From Euglena gracilis (lineage: Eukaryota > Euglenida > Euglenophyceae > Euglenales): 64,000 nucleotides of DNA. Numbering within the stretch: the first letter of the stretch is position 1; each line of letters starts with the position of its first letter. The translations under genes and the position numbers were made by a program. The notes beneath the pieces were generated by a model. It was given only the letters and a program-made list of their open reading frames with translations. It was not told the origin of the DNA and searched no databases. This document shows, piece after piece, positions 53,255 to 64,000 of the stretch. Location: contig CP154956.1 in assembly GCA_039621445.1 (NCBI GenBank), forward strand, positions 46,977,291 through 47,041,290, read 5' to 3'.

Positions 53255-56200
53255 GGTACCGTACGTACCATTAGTATTTGGTACATCGCAGTTCCGCGAA
53301 TTGTATGGTTGTGTTCTGCGATTCCGCGATTCGGATTGTGAAAGGTCGCGATTCCGCGATTAGGGATGTGGTAACATACCAGGGGGGTAGGAATCCCGTT
53401 GTTCACCCGCAAATCGGGGAACCGCGGTAAATTCCGTGTTTCACATTCGCGATCCATGGCCAATACCCGGGGTAGTGGTATGGCTCATACCGCGAATCAG
53501 TCCCGATTCGCGAATTTCTTGTTGTAAAGCCGGAGGATTCGCGGTTTTTGTGGTAAAAACCGGTTCCTCATCCGAAGATTCACCCTTAGGGGGGGGAATC
53601 TTAAGTTGTGGTAGAAACGGACGATTGTAATCGCGATTGTAGGCATGTTCATGATCATGTGCATCCGCGGATGCTTGTAGGGCATGCGCATCCGAAGATG
53701 CTTGTAGGGGAGCACATACTGCGCTTTTGGAAGGATTGGCCTCCAACGAATCGGGAATTTGATGCACAAAGTTCGCGAGTTGGCTGTCTGGCGTCCGAAG
53801 ATGCTTCGGTTGATGCGCGAAAAGCGCGTTGTGAGCTGGAAGTTGCATTTTGACCACCGAAAACACGGTTTTCAGGGGCAAAGTGCGGGGGGTTGCGGGA
53901 TTTTGCATGAATCTCATCCAAACTGAATGCAAAATCTTGGATACTTTGTTCCAATGAACCAGCCACTTGGAAAAGGTCCGAAATGCGTTCAACATCACCC
54001 TGCAAACGCTTAATACGTTTGTGGTGTGAGGGTAACTCATCCAAAAGTGGTAGTTTGTTCACAATCGAGTCAAAATCCGCTGAAAGCTTTGGGAAAGTGG
54101 TGTCCAAGAATTGGACCCGCCTAACCAAAGTTTCCATTGCGGTTGTAAGGGCGTTCAACCGATTCTCGGTTTGTGGGGTTGTGGTACCCAACGTGGGTTG
54201 GGGTACCCCTACCGCATTTTCAGCGGTTTTGTCATCCATCATTGTGGAAAGTCGGTTCTCCAACACCGAAATGTGTTGTTTTAGTGTGAGAACTTGTTGG
54301 GTGACCGAATTTTCGGTCCTCATCAAGGTTTCACAAAATTCTTGTAAGTTTTCCTGATTTTTCGCAAGCATTTGGTGGTAAAATGTGCGAAAATCAAGGG
54401 GTAGTTCGACTTCGCGAACCGTTTGTCCATCCGAGGATGGTTGGAGTCCGGAGACCCTTGTAGAAAGTGTTTGTACGCGTTTTTGTAAATGGTTTTGTGT
54501 TGGGTATTCAAATCCGCAAGTGCGGTTTCAATGCCGGTGATATCCGGAATTGAGTTTTGAATACCGTTGCGCCGGTTGTGCAAATCCGCAAATGCGGATT
54601 CGATTTTGTTCACATCCGCTTGTAACTGATTGTGCAAATCGGTTACAGTGGATCGTAATGCTCCCATACTGGGATCTTTTGTGGAAGTTTTCGCAAAGCG
54701 GCGTTGTAAGTACCAATTGCAGTTTGTAGTCCCGAAACATCCGCAAAAGCGGTTTTCAGGTCTGCAAACGCAATTTGGAGGTCCGCATTCGCGGTTTGGA
54801 TGGTAGTTATGACCGTTTCTCGGTCTTGAAGTTCCGCATTCGCGGTTTGTAAGCTAAGAATCACCGCATCGCGGGATTGGAGTTCCGCCGTAGCGGTTTG
54901 TAGCGCATTGGAAGCAGTTTCAAGTTTTTGTATGTCGTTTTGCCACTTTTCATGGAGGAAATCTTGCAGATGCGCGATTTCCGCCACTTGAGTGTGCAAT
55001 GTGGTCAAATTGTGGGACACTTCACCGCATTTGCAGGAGGTTTGTTCCAAACGAGCAATCCGCTCTTCCAGTTGCTGAGAAAAAAGCTCTTTGTACATAG
55101 TTTTCGCGTATTTGTGCAAAGTTTTGATGAAAACTCGCATTTTCATCACCCAAACGCAAAATGCGTTCTTGGGACTGTTGTACAACATTGGAGTGCTCAT
55201 ATGAGACATATGAGCCAAGTTCCGCACCCGTAGGCGCTTTATCCCGTTGTTGTGGGCGGGACTGCATTTCTTACATTGTAAAAGAAAAGTGTTCCAGTTG
55301 TGTGAACAATTGTTGTAGATTTTGTTGTAAATGTGAAAATTTTGCGTTATTCCGCGATTCCGCGGTTTGGAAGGTCTCTTGTACCTGTTGGAAGTTTTGC
55401 GCCAAGGTGTCGCGCAAAGATGCGTCCAAACCTTGGTGGATGTTCTGGAGGTCCATTGTAGTGGAGTTGAAATTCTTTTGGCGAAATTGTCCAAAATCTT
55501 GGATATATTGCCAAAGGAAGTCCAGCTTGCCGAAAAAGGCCTTGTGACTGTCTTTATTAAATTGTAGGACTTGGTTCAGTGTTTTAGCGCAATTTTGGAC
55601 ACATGCTTCGATGTGGAGAAATTGCTGTTGTAGTGGGTGGTTCTCCGGTAAATTTGCGACTACGCGCTCAACGGTATTACTGGAGAACGAATCCCGGTCT
55701 TCCTCGGGGTCATTGTCCATAGGAAAAATGACACCGGCAGTGTCCGGGACCAGCAACCGCATTTCAGCGGACCAAGGTAGTTCTGGGTTTTCTCCCAATT
55801 GTGGAGGGGGGGGCAAGTCTCGAATGGGGCTTACCGGTGGTAGGGCCGGGGGGGTTGGAAAAAACAAGGTGTTTCCAACCCGTCATCGTAAGAGGGGGGC
55901 TCTGTTGGCAATTGGGTGCCAAAAGGCACTAATTTCCAGTCCCGTTCGGGCATTCTGCCCACTTGTGAGTCAGACTCCGCAGAAGCGGAGGGGGTCCGTA
56001 GATCCATTGTAGGGTTATGTTGTACCGCAAATGCGGCTGTTTTAACGGTGGGTCGGCGAATGCAGGCTGGGTCCGTAGACCCTTGGAGGGGGGGGGGCAC
56101 CGCCGAAGCGGCTTGGGTCCGAAGACCCTTGGAGGGGGGGGGCACCGCCGAAGCGGCTTGGGTCCGAAGACCCTTGGAGGGGGGGGGCACCGCCGAAGCG

Positions 56201-56657
56201 GCTTGGGTGTGAAGACCCTTGGAGGGGGGGGGGGGCACCGCCGAAGCGGCTTGGGTCCGAAGACCCTTGGAGGGGGGGGGGGCACCGCCGAAGCGGCTTG
56301 GGTCCGAAGACCCTTGGAGGGGGTGGGCACCGCCGAAGCGGCTTGGTGTAGGGGGGGGGGGGCACCGCCAATGCGGTTTGGGTTCGAAAACCCAGTTGTG
56401 GGGGGGGGTACCGCCGAAGCGGCTTGGGCGTCCGCCCCTTGTATGGAAAAAATTTCCACCGCAGAAGCGGCTTGGGCATCCGCCCCTTGTGAATAAAAAT
56501 TTTCTGTCGCTAAAGCGACTTGGGCATTCGCCCGTTGTAAGGAAAAATTTTCTGTCGCCGTAGCGACTTCGTCTGCATTCTGCAGTCCACGAAGCGAACC
56601 TATTAACAAAGCATAGTTAATAGGTGCGTTTCCAGTGTTTGCGTTTGCGCTTTGCAT
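53255..56657 (-). pseudogene. gag: Extended Gag N-terminal region: proline repeats and coiled coil
   Basis: Starts at ATG 56657 (MQSANANTGNAPINYALLIG). Next come tandem AASAVPPPSKGLRTQ repeats (about 56420-56050), a conserved block LPWSAEMRLLVPD, then roughly 900 codons of heptad-rich coiled coil in several frames (LEERIARLEQTSCKCGEVS; LQTANAELQDRE repeats; LTLKQHISVLENRLS). Breaks include a TAA at about 55271 and frame changes near 55860, 55090 and 54650. It aligns with the intact frame at 61982-64000. Function unknown; Gag multimerisation is a guess. Confidence 0.7.
56050..56420 (-). repeat. 45-bp minisatellite in gag
   Basis: About seven units of GGGGGGGCACCGCCGAAGCG plus CTTGGGTCCGAAGACCCTTGGA on the + strand. 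G-run length varies from unit to unit (about 6 to 11), so the reading frame changes between units. Confidence 0.9.
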
Positions 56658-56869
56658 TTTGGATGAAAAGTTGGGAACATGTTTTGTGAAAATCGTAAAA
56701 ATTGTAAAAATTGTAAAAATTTGTGTGAAAAGACCCAAAAAGGTAAGCAAAGGTGGGAGCTCAGAGGCTTTGTGATGCAGCCGTAGCCACTTGTGCCACT
56801 GAGACACCTCGCCCGTGCGTACGCACCTTTTTCTGAGTTTTTCTTTGGTCTTCTGACCGTTAAACCTAT

Positions 56870-56879
56870 TCTGCTACCA
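56870..56879 (-). other. Primer-binding site, initiator tRNA-Met type
   Basis: On the - strand TGGTAGCAGA follows the 5' LTR with no gap. It is complementary to the 3' end TCTGCTACCA of typical eukaryotic initiator tRNA-Met. Confidence 0.8.
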
Positions 56880-57310
56880 AGTGTACGTCCCACCCCGGCT
56901 TTTCTACTTATGATTTCCTCCCAAAAAGCCCGTGGGCGGAGTAACAATAACATTTGCTTCCCTTTTCCACTTTAAATGCAAAGCACACAAGCAGAAGAAT
57001 TGGTGGGACCGCAGTCCCTTATATGAAAGTGACTTTTGCTCTTTCGAGCTTTGTAAAAGAAAGAAATAAAACTTGTATTCAAACGGGACTTCGCCCTCAG
57101 AATTCTAAAAGAAAATTGCAAAGCACCAAACCCTGTAACCTTAAATTAGGAACCAGTTACTTTCGCTAAGCTTTCGCTAGCTCTGAGATTCTCTCTTTGT
57201 CTTATGGTTTAACCATGCCACTGTGTACAGCCCGGCCGTAGCCAGATTGTAGGCCGTAGCCCATTGTATCTACTACACAGTGCCATGGCAGAATGGCTGC
57301 CTGGTACACA
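56880..57310 (-). repeat. 5' LTR of the chromovirus
   Basis: 431 bp, begins TGTGTACC and ends GTACACT on the - strand. A TATAAG-like promoter box reads CATATAAGGGAC on the - strand (near 57018-57029). It pairs with the LTR at 39536-39968. Confidence 0.95.
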
Positions 57311-57315
57311 AAACC
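57311..57315. other. Target-site duplication, right copy
   Basis: AAACC next to the 5' LTR, the partner of 39531-39535. Confidence 0.85.
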
Positions 57316-57329
57316 CCCCCTGGTCAATA

Positions 57330-58460
57330 ATTCAAAAAATTTTACCCAGGTTGAAAATGTCCCATCCCAGACCAAAGTTCTGATGATCACCTCCTTTTGG
57401 GATTCAGCCACCTGGTGGCCACAATTATTATTAAAAATGAAAGATCCAGGGACCCCCTGCCTCAAAATAACCCCCTACAAGGGTATGTTCACCAATTGTA
57501 TGGGGAACAAATGCCACCGCCCAGGTGGCCCCTATTTTGCATGATTTGCTCAGACAAATATTGGAGGAGAAGCAAATTCAGGTTAAAGCCATTAACGATT
57601 TCCTGTGGAGAAATCCCAGTATAAAACGTTATCAGAGTGCTTTTCAGGGTAATTATGGAGCAAATGGGGGTGCCCCCCCCACCCTGAAGCCCTCACAGTC
57701 CAAGTGGCTGACGCTTTAATACAATTATTCCAGTTTTCCAAGGCCCAAGTCCGTAATGCATACAGTGCTATGCTTTTGATTCCTGGGTTTGGTGGGCTAA
57801 GATTCCACACCCTGTTGACCCCTTACAAGAAGCTTTGGAGACAAAATCTGTAGAAGTATGGGGCATTTTGGGATCCACTCCCAATCCTCCTGGGGCTGGC
57901 CAAGGCCCCAATGCCCACTGATATTGTTACATTGCGTACACAGCTTATTTTTTGCTCACGAATCCTTTGTTTATACAGGTCATCTGACTTGGCACGAACC
58001 ACTAAAACGAACCACTAGTGTGTTGGGTAGGGCACCTTACAGAACAATTAAGTGTAAAGGCAAGAAGTTTCACAAGTGGGAGAGGGTGATGTCCATTCCC
58101 CAACGTCCACAAATAAGCCCCTTTCATTTAATGATGTCTTATGTAGCGGCCACACGGTCATTCGTCAGACCTGGGGGCCCCCTTCTGATTTCATTAAAAA
58201 AACCCCTTCTTGGCCCTAAGTGCAGACACCGTGCTGCCACCACCAAAACATTTAAGCTTAAAAAGTGGTACCCCCCCCAGGTGTCGGGGGCCCACTCCAC
58301 CAGAGGAGCATGAGGTGGTTTACTAAAAAAAACAATTGGGCCTTTCTGCCCAAGAAGTTTGTGAAATTGGCCAGTGGAGGGGGGTGGAGGCTTTTACAGC
58401 CCATTATCAATGACTTGGTGCCCAAGGTGCCATGGAAAATTCCCTGGCCCTCCTAATTTA
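57330..58460 (+). pseudogene. DIRS-like tyrosine recombinase, frame-broken
   Basis: Continues the element interrupted at 39535. The frame at 57858-58313 reads TSVLGRAPYRTIKC, FHLMMSYVAATRSF and YPPQVSGAHSTRGA. The HSTRGA box (about 58293-58310) matches the H-x-x-R signature of tyrosine recombinases. The following helix region moves to another frame (LLQPIINDLVPKVPW). The active tyrosine could not be identified. Confidence 0.55.
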
Positions 58461-58504
58461 AGTGCACAATCAGGCCTCACAACGGCAACGTGCGGAGCCC
58501 GATG

Positions 58505-58960
58505 TGTCTCGTACTCCCTCGAGTCAAAACGACAAGGGAGGAAGGTACACCTAGGGCGAAGCACAAAGATGTTGTGAGCCCGCCCCCCCAACCCGTAAAA
58601 GAAAATTTGTCTTCAAAAGCCCTCGGTCAGAAAACGGGGAAAGGGGGGGGGACACCCCCAGAAAAAATAAACAGCGCCATGGTCGCCAAGTCGGAGCAGC
58701 ATCGTCAGCCAACTCCGGCGAAACGGCACTAAGCGGGACCTCCTACCCAACGCAGCAAACAATCCAAATAACACCGCCGGCGAACAAGGAGTGGCCTCAC
58801 AAGGTCTTTGTGGTTCGCCCTCGGTGTCCCTTCCTCCCTTGTCGTTTTGCCTCGAGGAAGTACGAGGCATGGCCTCACAATGTCTTTGTGCTTCCTCCTC
58901 GGTGTCCCTTCCTCCCTTGTCGGTTTGCCTCGAGGGATTGCGACACTGCTCTCCCTTCGG
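58505..58960. repeat. Right terminal repeats of the DIRS-like element
   Basis: 58823-58858 and 58899-58935 repeat GGTGTCCCTTCCTCCCTTGTCG with GCCTCGAGG. The reverse complement lies at about 58507-58560. 58691-58800 matches the left terminal block 36438-36530. Confidence 0.65.
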
Positions 58961-61443
58961 CTTCTATGTTGCGAGCGCCCCCAGAAAGCACAACCGGGGG
59001 GGGGGGGGCACGACGGCGAGGCATAAGACCCCCCTTGCGCCACACGTTGGCTCGACGGGACTTTCTTTTTCTTGCTGGCCATTGTTGCGTGGCTTTCTTG
59101 CCCCGTGTCTTCTCCTTCCTGCTTTTCGCTCCGGAAATTAGCTGCGACGCAGCCCTGCCACAAAGAGGAGCTACCGCAAGTTTCAAAAGCGAAAGGACAA
59201 CAACTACATTTGGTGAAGATTCCAAGCCATCAAACTACCAATTCAAGATGGATGTGGAGAACAACCTTGCCGCCAAACTGCCATCATGGGCCGAGTTCAT
59301 CTTCAACATCATCCAGTAATAATGCTACGCGGCCTGGAAAAGAACGTCGTCATGGCAATCCTGCAGGCTGGGTTGAAGTTGACTGGAACCGGCTGGTAAA
59401 CAGAAAAGCGTCACCGCGGCTGTTCCAGATCAGCGGTGTGAGAGACTCTTGGCCCCTGGCCATTGCATGCTTGCGTGAAACTGGGCTTCCAACGTTTGAA
59501 GCCACACTCGAGGTGGCTGTAGCCGAGTTCGCCATTGCGACGGCGTGCAAGCTGCAAACATGAAAGATTCTCCTGAGGAGAAGACCCAGGCGAAGGACGA
59601 CGAACCAGAGGAGACCAATTTCAGATGGGACGAGGTAGAGTTCCCAGCATCTCGAGAACTTTTGGAGTTGTGGAACAGAGCGGGAGGCGGCACTCACCGT
59701 ATTTACATCAAAGACCTCCTCGAAGCGAATCCCAGGCAACAGGGCATCCAAGCCGGCAGCCTTGAGAACAACCTTGCTCCGGATGGTGGTCGCAAGCACA
59801 GCGATAAGTTCTTTAGTTCTTGAGGCACTTTTGAATACATTGAGAGTATTGGGCAACAACTGACTACCACAACCCGGAACCTCTCTACAGCCGACAAACC
59901 TTTAAGTTTGGACGCTACTGAGAGGAGTTTACTGGAGAATACAAAATGAACGCATGGAACTTGCAGTACCAGGAGTGACGAAAGGACAAGCGGGAGGCCA
60001 ATACAACTTCTGTTGTGACCAGTTTTGTTCCACAAGTCAGTTATGCCCAAGCTTTTGTGGCCAGGTTGAAACAGTCTGACTGCACGTGAAGGCGCAGGAA
60101 ATAACCTGGCTGGCGTGCATTTAGAAATAACCTGTCAAGAAAAGTAGTAAAAGACGGTCGGTGTGTCCCTAGACGCCGGTTCGGATGTGCATTCAAAGCC
60201 ACCGATAAAACGGTTCAAAAAACTGTGTCCCAGACGTCGGTTCGGGCGTGAACCCGGTGCCTGGGATGTTGGTTCGCTGACACCACAGCAATCTGGGCGC
60301 GACACGTTCTGGGCCGGGCGCCTGCGTTCAAGGAACTTGCGCGCGATCCGTTTGTGTCCGCCCTCGTGCTGGATTTGAGGCCGCATCAGGAAGCAAAAGC
60401 GGTGGGCATGTGTCTGCGGAACACAGACCGCTGCTGCCGCGCTCCTCGAGATTACTTGCACCGTCAGGCTGGGGCACTGCAGAAGGTTTACCTGTATTTA
60501 GGGTCCCGGTTCCTGTCACCATTAACATCAACGGAAGCAGCAAGTTAAAGTTCAGGGTGAATGTTCCTCAAGGTGAATGTTATCAAGATCAAGCCGCAAG
60601 TGCAAATTACAAGTCAGATCCAAGGAAAACATCAAGGTGAAGAACTTATTGGAAGGTTACTTAATCTGGGCCTGAGCATGCCCCTGCTAAACATGAGGCC
60701 GTATACAGCTCCGCCCGGGATTTGTTGACTCCCACAAAATCCCCCGCACCCGTGGAGGTTGTCGGCTATGGGAGGTCAGGCAGCACGAGGGGGGGGGGGG
60801 GCTGTGGACCCCCGGTGAACGTTCACCAGGGAGGGGGGAGGAGGGGGTGGTGAGTTTCACCTCTGAACTTCACCGTTTAGACGATTGTGGATGAACCTTG
60901 TTGGGTGATAATTTTGCTCCTTTTACTCTCAAAAATGTCATTTGAGGTTGATGGTTCATGGGATTTCATCAAAGCTTCTGAAAACTTGCCCAAAATGTCA
61001 TTTTTGGCCGTTTTTGGCCTAAAAAGTGCTCTTGTGGTGAACTTCACCGGTGGGTTAGGCAAAGTGATGGGAGGGGGTCCGGGACCCCCCGGTGAACTTT
61101 CGAGCGGTGAACTTCACCTAGGAGGGTGGGAGGGGGAGTCCAAAATCCCAAAAGTTACCGCCTGACTCCATGACGACGAGGTCCATGTATTTGTCACAGC
61201 ACGTTACTGTACTCTGCACCCTGCTCAGATCATCGTAGATTGTGCACAGAGGAAGACCTGAGGATCGTACTGAGCCGTGAAACACGGTGAAAGTACTGTT
61301 CCTGGCCCCTAGCCAACCTTTAAGCAAGGATACAGGTCTCAGAAGGCTCTGTTCGGTATTCGCCGATACAACCTTTCTGGTCCCTGTTTCACTGCTTATT
61401 TGTGTGAATTTTTGGGTTTTTGCCTTTTTACCCATCTCAAAAG
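58961..61443 (+). other. Unrecognised sequence with two short coding-like frames
   Basis: The frame ending at 59563 contains GNPAGWVEVDWNRLVNRKAS and ATLEVAVAEFAIATACK. The frame 59560-59823 reads KDSPEEKTQAKDDEPEETNF and RIYIKDLLEANPRQQGI. They may be fragments of another element or a host gene; I recognise neither. 60780-61140 holds repeated GGTGAACTTCACC palindromes and poly-G. No LTR for the downstream Gag was found. Confidence 0.3.
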
Positions 61444-64000
61444 ATGCAGAGCACAACCCCCAACAGCAAATTTGATTATGACTTGTTGATGAGTTCATTG
61501 ACCAATCTTGATGAAGATTGCAGGGATTAGAACGGTTCGAATGAAACAAGTTCCAATTCCCGGCCCCCCAAGCAACAAGAAGACACATTGCATCAATTGT
61601 CATTGTCACAAGGCGAAACGCCTTCATTGTTGCAAGGGGGTAATGAACCCTCTTCATCATCATTGTCATTGATTGTGCGGGATGTAGGTGGCAAAACGCC
61701 TTCCTCCATCCCGGTTCAGCCATCATTGATTCGGCGAGGGGATGAACCCCTTGCACCGTTACACTTGGCAACTCATGTAACCCATGAACAAAGTGAGGGG
61801 TATTTGCCCTTTGCTCTGTTCACACCCAAAAGATCCCCGGTGGAAGCACCGGTGGGCCTTTTGGAGTGCAACTCGGTGGAAACACCGTGTTTTTTCCAAC
61901 CCCCCCCCTCAATTTCCACCCCCCACACCATTTCACGCATTGCCGGGATTACCCGCGGAAACTGCGGTTTTCCCTGCTTTGCCATGGAACCCAGATATGC
62001 GTCTGGTGGTACCGGAAATCTCTTGTGCCGTTTCCATTGTGGAGGACTATGAGGAAGATTTGAGGGATAACATTACCCCCGGTGATGTTCACCGAATTCT
62101 CGGTCAACTCCCAGCGGATCACCCGCTGAGCAAGCAAATTTTGCATGTCCACCAATGTGTTGCGGAATGCGCAACCATGCTCAACAAAGTTTTGCAGTTT
62201 GATGAGGACAATCAAAGGGTTGTCAACACCAAACTGGAATATTGCTGGAATTATTTGCAGGAAATCGGCAAATATTGCCAACACAATTTTGAAAATGCGG
62301 GGAAAGACCTTCAGCATTTTCGGGAAAGTGTTGACAGTATTTTGCGCATCCAACTTCCACAAAACTTCCAACAAATCAGTGAAACACTGCATGAAGCGGA
62401 AACGCGGAATGATTCCAAGTTTCTGCATGTACAAGATGGTATGAGCCATCTTTTTGCCAAAGTGGAGTCTTGTTCAACAATGCTACTGCAACTGCAGCAC
62501 CTGTTACAAGCGCAAAATGCCACCCCCAAAATGCCGGAAATCGGTAACTTTGTTGCGGTGGAGCATTTTGCCGCACTTACCACTTCTTTCCAAGAAGCCC
62601 AACAACGGATTTCGCATCTTTGCTCGGAAATCGAGCATTTGAAGCAATTTCAAGTGAAAGTGCAAGAAAATTTTGTTCCCCGTACGCAAATCCAGGTTTT
62701 GGAGGAACGCATCCTACACTTGGAGCAGAAATCCTGCCATTGTGCCGCAAATCAGGATGGATTAACCACCTTGAACGCGAAATTCGCGGATTGCACACAA
62801 CGGTTGGATTTCGCGCAACAACAAACACAAAAGGACATTGGCGGTATTAATGCCACCGTTGTCGGTTTGCAGGAGCATGTTTCCGCATTTTCCAAGCGAA
62901 TTCCCGACATTAGTGGTATTCAAGCCGCTATTGGGGAATTACAAAGCCGTTGCACCTTGTTGTCCACCACAGTAGCGGAAATTCGCGCACTTCCCAATAT
63001 CTCGCGCGCTCGGATATCCGAGTCACCGGAATTTCGCTCATTTTACGACAAAATGCTTGGTGACAACAAGGAAACCTTGCAAGCATTTTGCACGAGATTG
63101 ATTCAACTTGAGGAATCTGTGAATCGGAATGCCCGATCCATGCAAGATGAGGTTTTCACGGTTGGATGGACGAATTTCTGCGTTGTTGGAAAAGCCAACC
63201 GCGGAAAATTCGCGCACCACCGCGGAAACCCCACCAAATCACTCCACCAATTGCAAATTGTCTCAAATGCAGTAAAAGCGCTTACGGGTCAACTCCGGAA
63301 TGTGGAGGAGTGCAAAGGACAACTTGTCCAAGATTTACACTTGGTTTCTGAAAAGTTACCACACTTGGACGATTTTTCCCGTTACCGCAAACGCATTAGG
63401 CATTTGGAGACTGAGGTTGACCGTATTTGCGGCCAACTCCAGTTGGTGGAACATTTGGAAGAAACGGTGCATGACTTGTCCGCGAGTTTGGACAAAATGT
63501 CCGCTCCGGTACCAGTTGTGTCACCACCCAGCGCGGTAAGCGCTGCGGTTGGTATTCCAAATGTCCCGGAATCGCGTTCTCAAATTACCATTTCTGGAGT
63601 AGGAATCCCTACATCCACCGCGAATTTGGTACAACCACCCGCGAAAACGCGAATTGTACCACCTTTGCATTTGCCCACACCACAAACCCACTTTCCACAA
63701 CACATTTCCGATGAGGAAATTGACCCCCCGCTCGAAAGTTCGAGTGTCCACCAAGAAATTCAACATTCCAACCTTGTACGAGGAATGAGCCAACACCCCA
63801 CACCTGGTATTGGTCATGTATCGCATTCGCGATCATACCAACCACCATCGGGTTCTGGATTACCAGATCCCCCATCGGGTTTTCGGCGGGACACCCGCCC
63901 CACCGGGAGAAATTCACCACATTTTTCGCAACTCCCGCAGGAAAATCCTGCCACGCTTACACTTGGTGCGGGAAATCCTGCACGTGGTTCACATGGAGCG
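61444..64000 (+). pseudogene. gag: Second copy of the extended coiled-coil Gag (partial)
   Basis: ATG 61444 gives MQSTTPNSKFDYDLLMSSL, like the start at 56657 of the nested chromovirus. A TAG follows at 61528-61530, then the frame continues to about 61890 (SVETPCFFQ). After a run of nine Cs the reading moves by one base. From 61895 to 64000 a single frame is open without a stop and runs off the window: LPWNPDMRLVVPE, ILHVHQCVAECATMLNKVLQ, VLEERILHLEQKSCHC. It is a heptad-rich protein homologous to the - strand Gag but clearly diverged. It belongs to a second element on the + strand. Confidence 0.75.

Larger units (their letters stand above)
39536..57310 (-). mobile_element. Ty3/gypsy-type chromovirus, 17.8 kb, with extra 3' ORFs
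   Basis: Read on the - strand: 5' LTR 57310-56880, PBS 56879-56870, Gag, protease, RT-RNase H, integrase with chromodomain, an extra multi-ORF region 46374-40352, a polypurine tract at 39969-39980 and 3' LTR 39968-39536. The target duplication AAACC lies at 39531-39535 and 57311-57315. LTRs differ at about 16 sites by eye (roughly 96% identity). The length is well above the 5-8 kb usual for chromoviruses, due to the long Gag N-terminus and the 3' module. Frameshifts and stops make this copy non-autonomous as assembled. Confidence 0.92.
36380..58960 (+). mobile_element. DIRS-like (tyrosine-recombinase) retroelement, split by a nested LTR element
   Basis: DIRS elements reverse-transcribe and integrate with a tyrosine recombinase instead of a DDE integrase. 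The left part (36380-39535) has a terminal palindromic repeat, a gag-like ORF, RT and RNase H. The right part (57311-58960) has the recombinase and terminal repeats. Removing 39536-57310 plus one AAACC copy brings the two halves together as an element of roughly 4.8 kb. Frames are broken in several places, so the copy is dead. Outer edges are estimated from where the repeated terminal blocks stop. Confidence 0.65.

Noticed and set aside
56050-56420. CRISPR-like array
   Set aside because: Units are adjacent with no unique spacers; it is a minisatellite within a retroelement gag region.

Overview
This is nuclear DNA of a eukaryote, almost certainly a unicellular protist or alga. Host genes all lie on the + strand and are split into many short GC-rich exons by long AT-rich, repeat-filled introns. 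Other eukaryotic marks are a short interstitial (CCCTAA)n tract, (CA)n/(TG)n arrays, a chromodomain LTR retrotransposon and a DIRS/tyrosine-recombinase-type element. I cannot name the species. I see no tRNA, rRNA, CRISPR array or bacterial operon. Exons were called by joining open frames whose intron phases agree and whose products align with known families; nothing was run in software.

Region 1 (about 0.2-18.0 kb) is one long gene for tRNA pseudouridine synthase PUS10, about 18 exons. Region 2 (19.0-29.3 kb) is a seven-blade WD40 gene that best fits the U5 snRNP 40-kDa protein (SNRNP40), possibly with a coiled-coil 5' extension. Region 3 (30.0-33.7 kb) encodes a ubiquitin-conjugating (E2)-like fold apparently spliced to a SPRY domain; the E2 lacks the usual HPN/catalytic-Cys segment. 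Coding-like exons of unknown function follow (34.7-35.9 kb). Many donors read GTGTG, and at least three introns appear to start with GC (for example AG|GCGTG).

Region 4 (36.4-59.0 kb) is a nest of transposons. A decayed DIRS-like element (gag-like ORF, RT, RNase H, tyrosine recombinase, complex terminal repeats) is split by a 17.8-kb Ty3/gypsy-type chromovirus on the - strand (39536-57310). The chromovirus has 433/431-bp LTRs, a 5-bp target duplication (AAACC), a PBS matching initiator-Met tRNA and a polypurine tract. Its order is an extended coiled-coil/proline-rich Gag, capsid plus zinc knuckle, protease, RT, RNase H, integrase and chromodomain. Unusually, about 6 kb of further ORFs (46374-40352) follow before the 3' LTR, including an 864-codon ORF with a multi-CxxC region. 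I recognise no family for these, and they are the best candidate for something undescribed. The copy carries several frame breaks.

Region 5 (59.0-64.0 kb) holds unrecognised coding-like sequence and repeats. From 61444 it holds the 5' part of a second, divergent + strand copy of the same extended Gag, open to the end of the window. It shows the coiled-coil Gag N-terminus is a conserved family trait.
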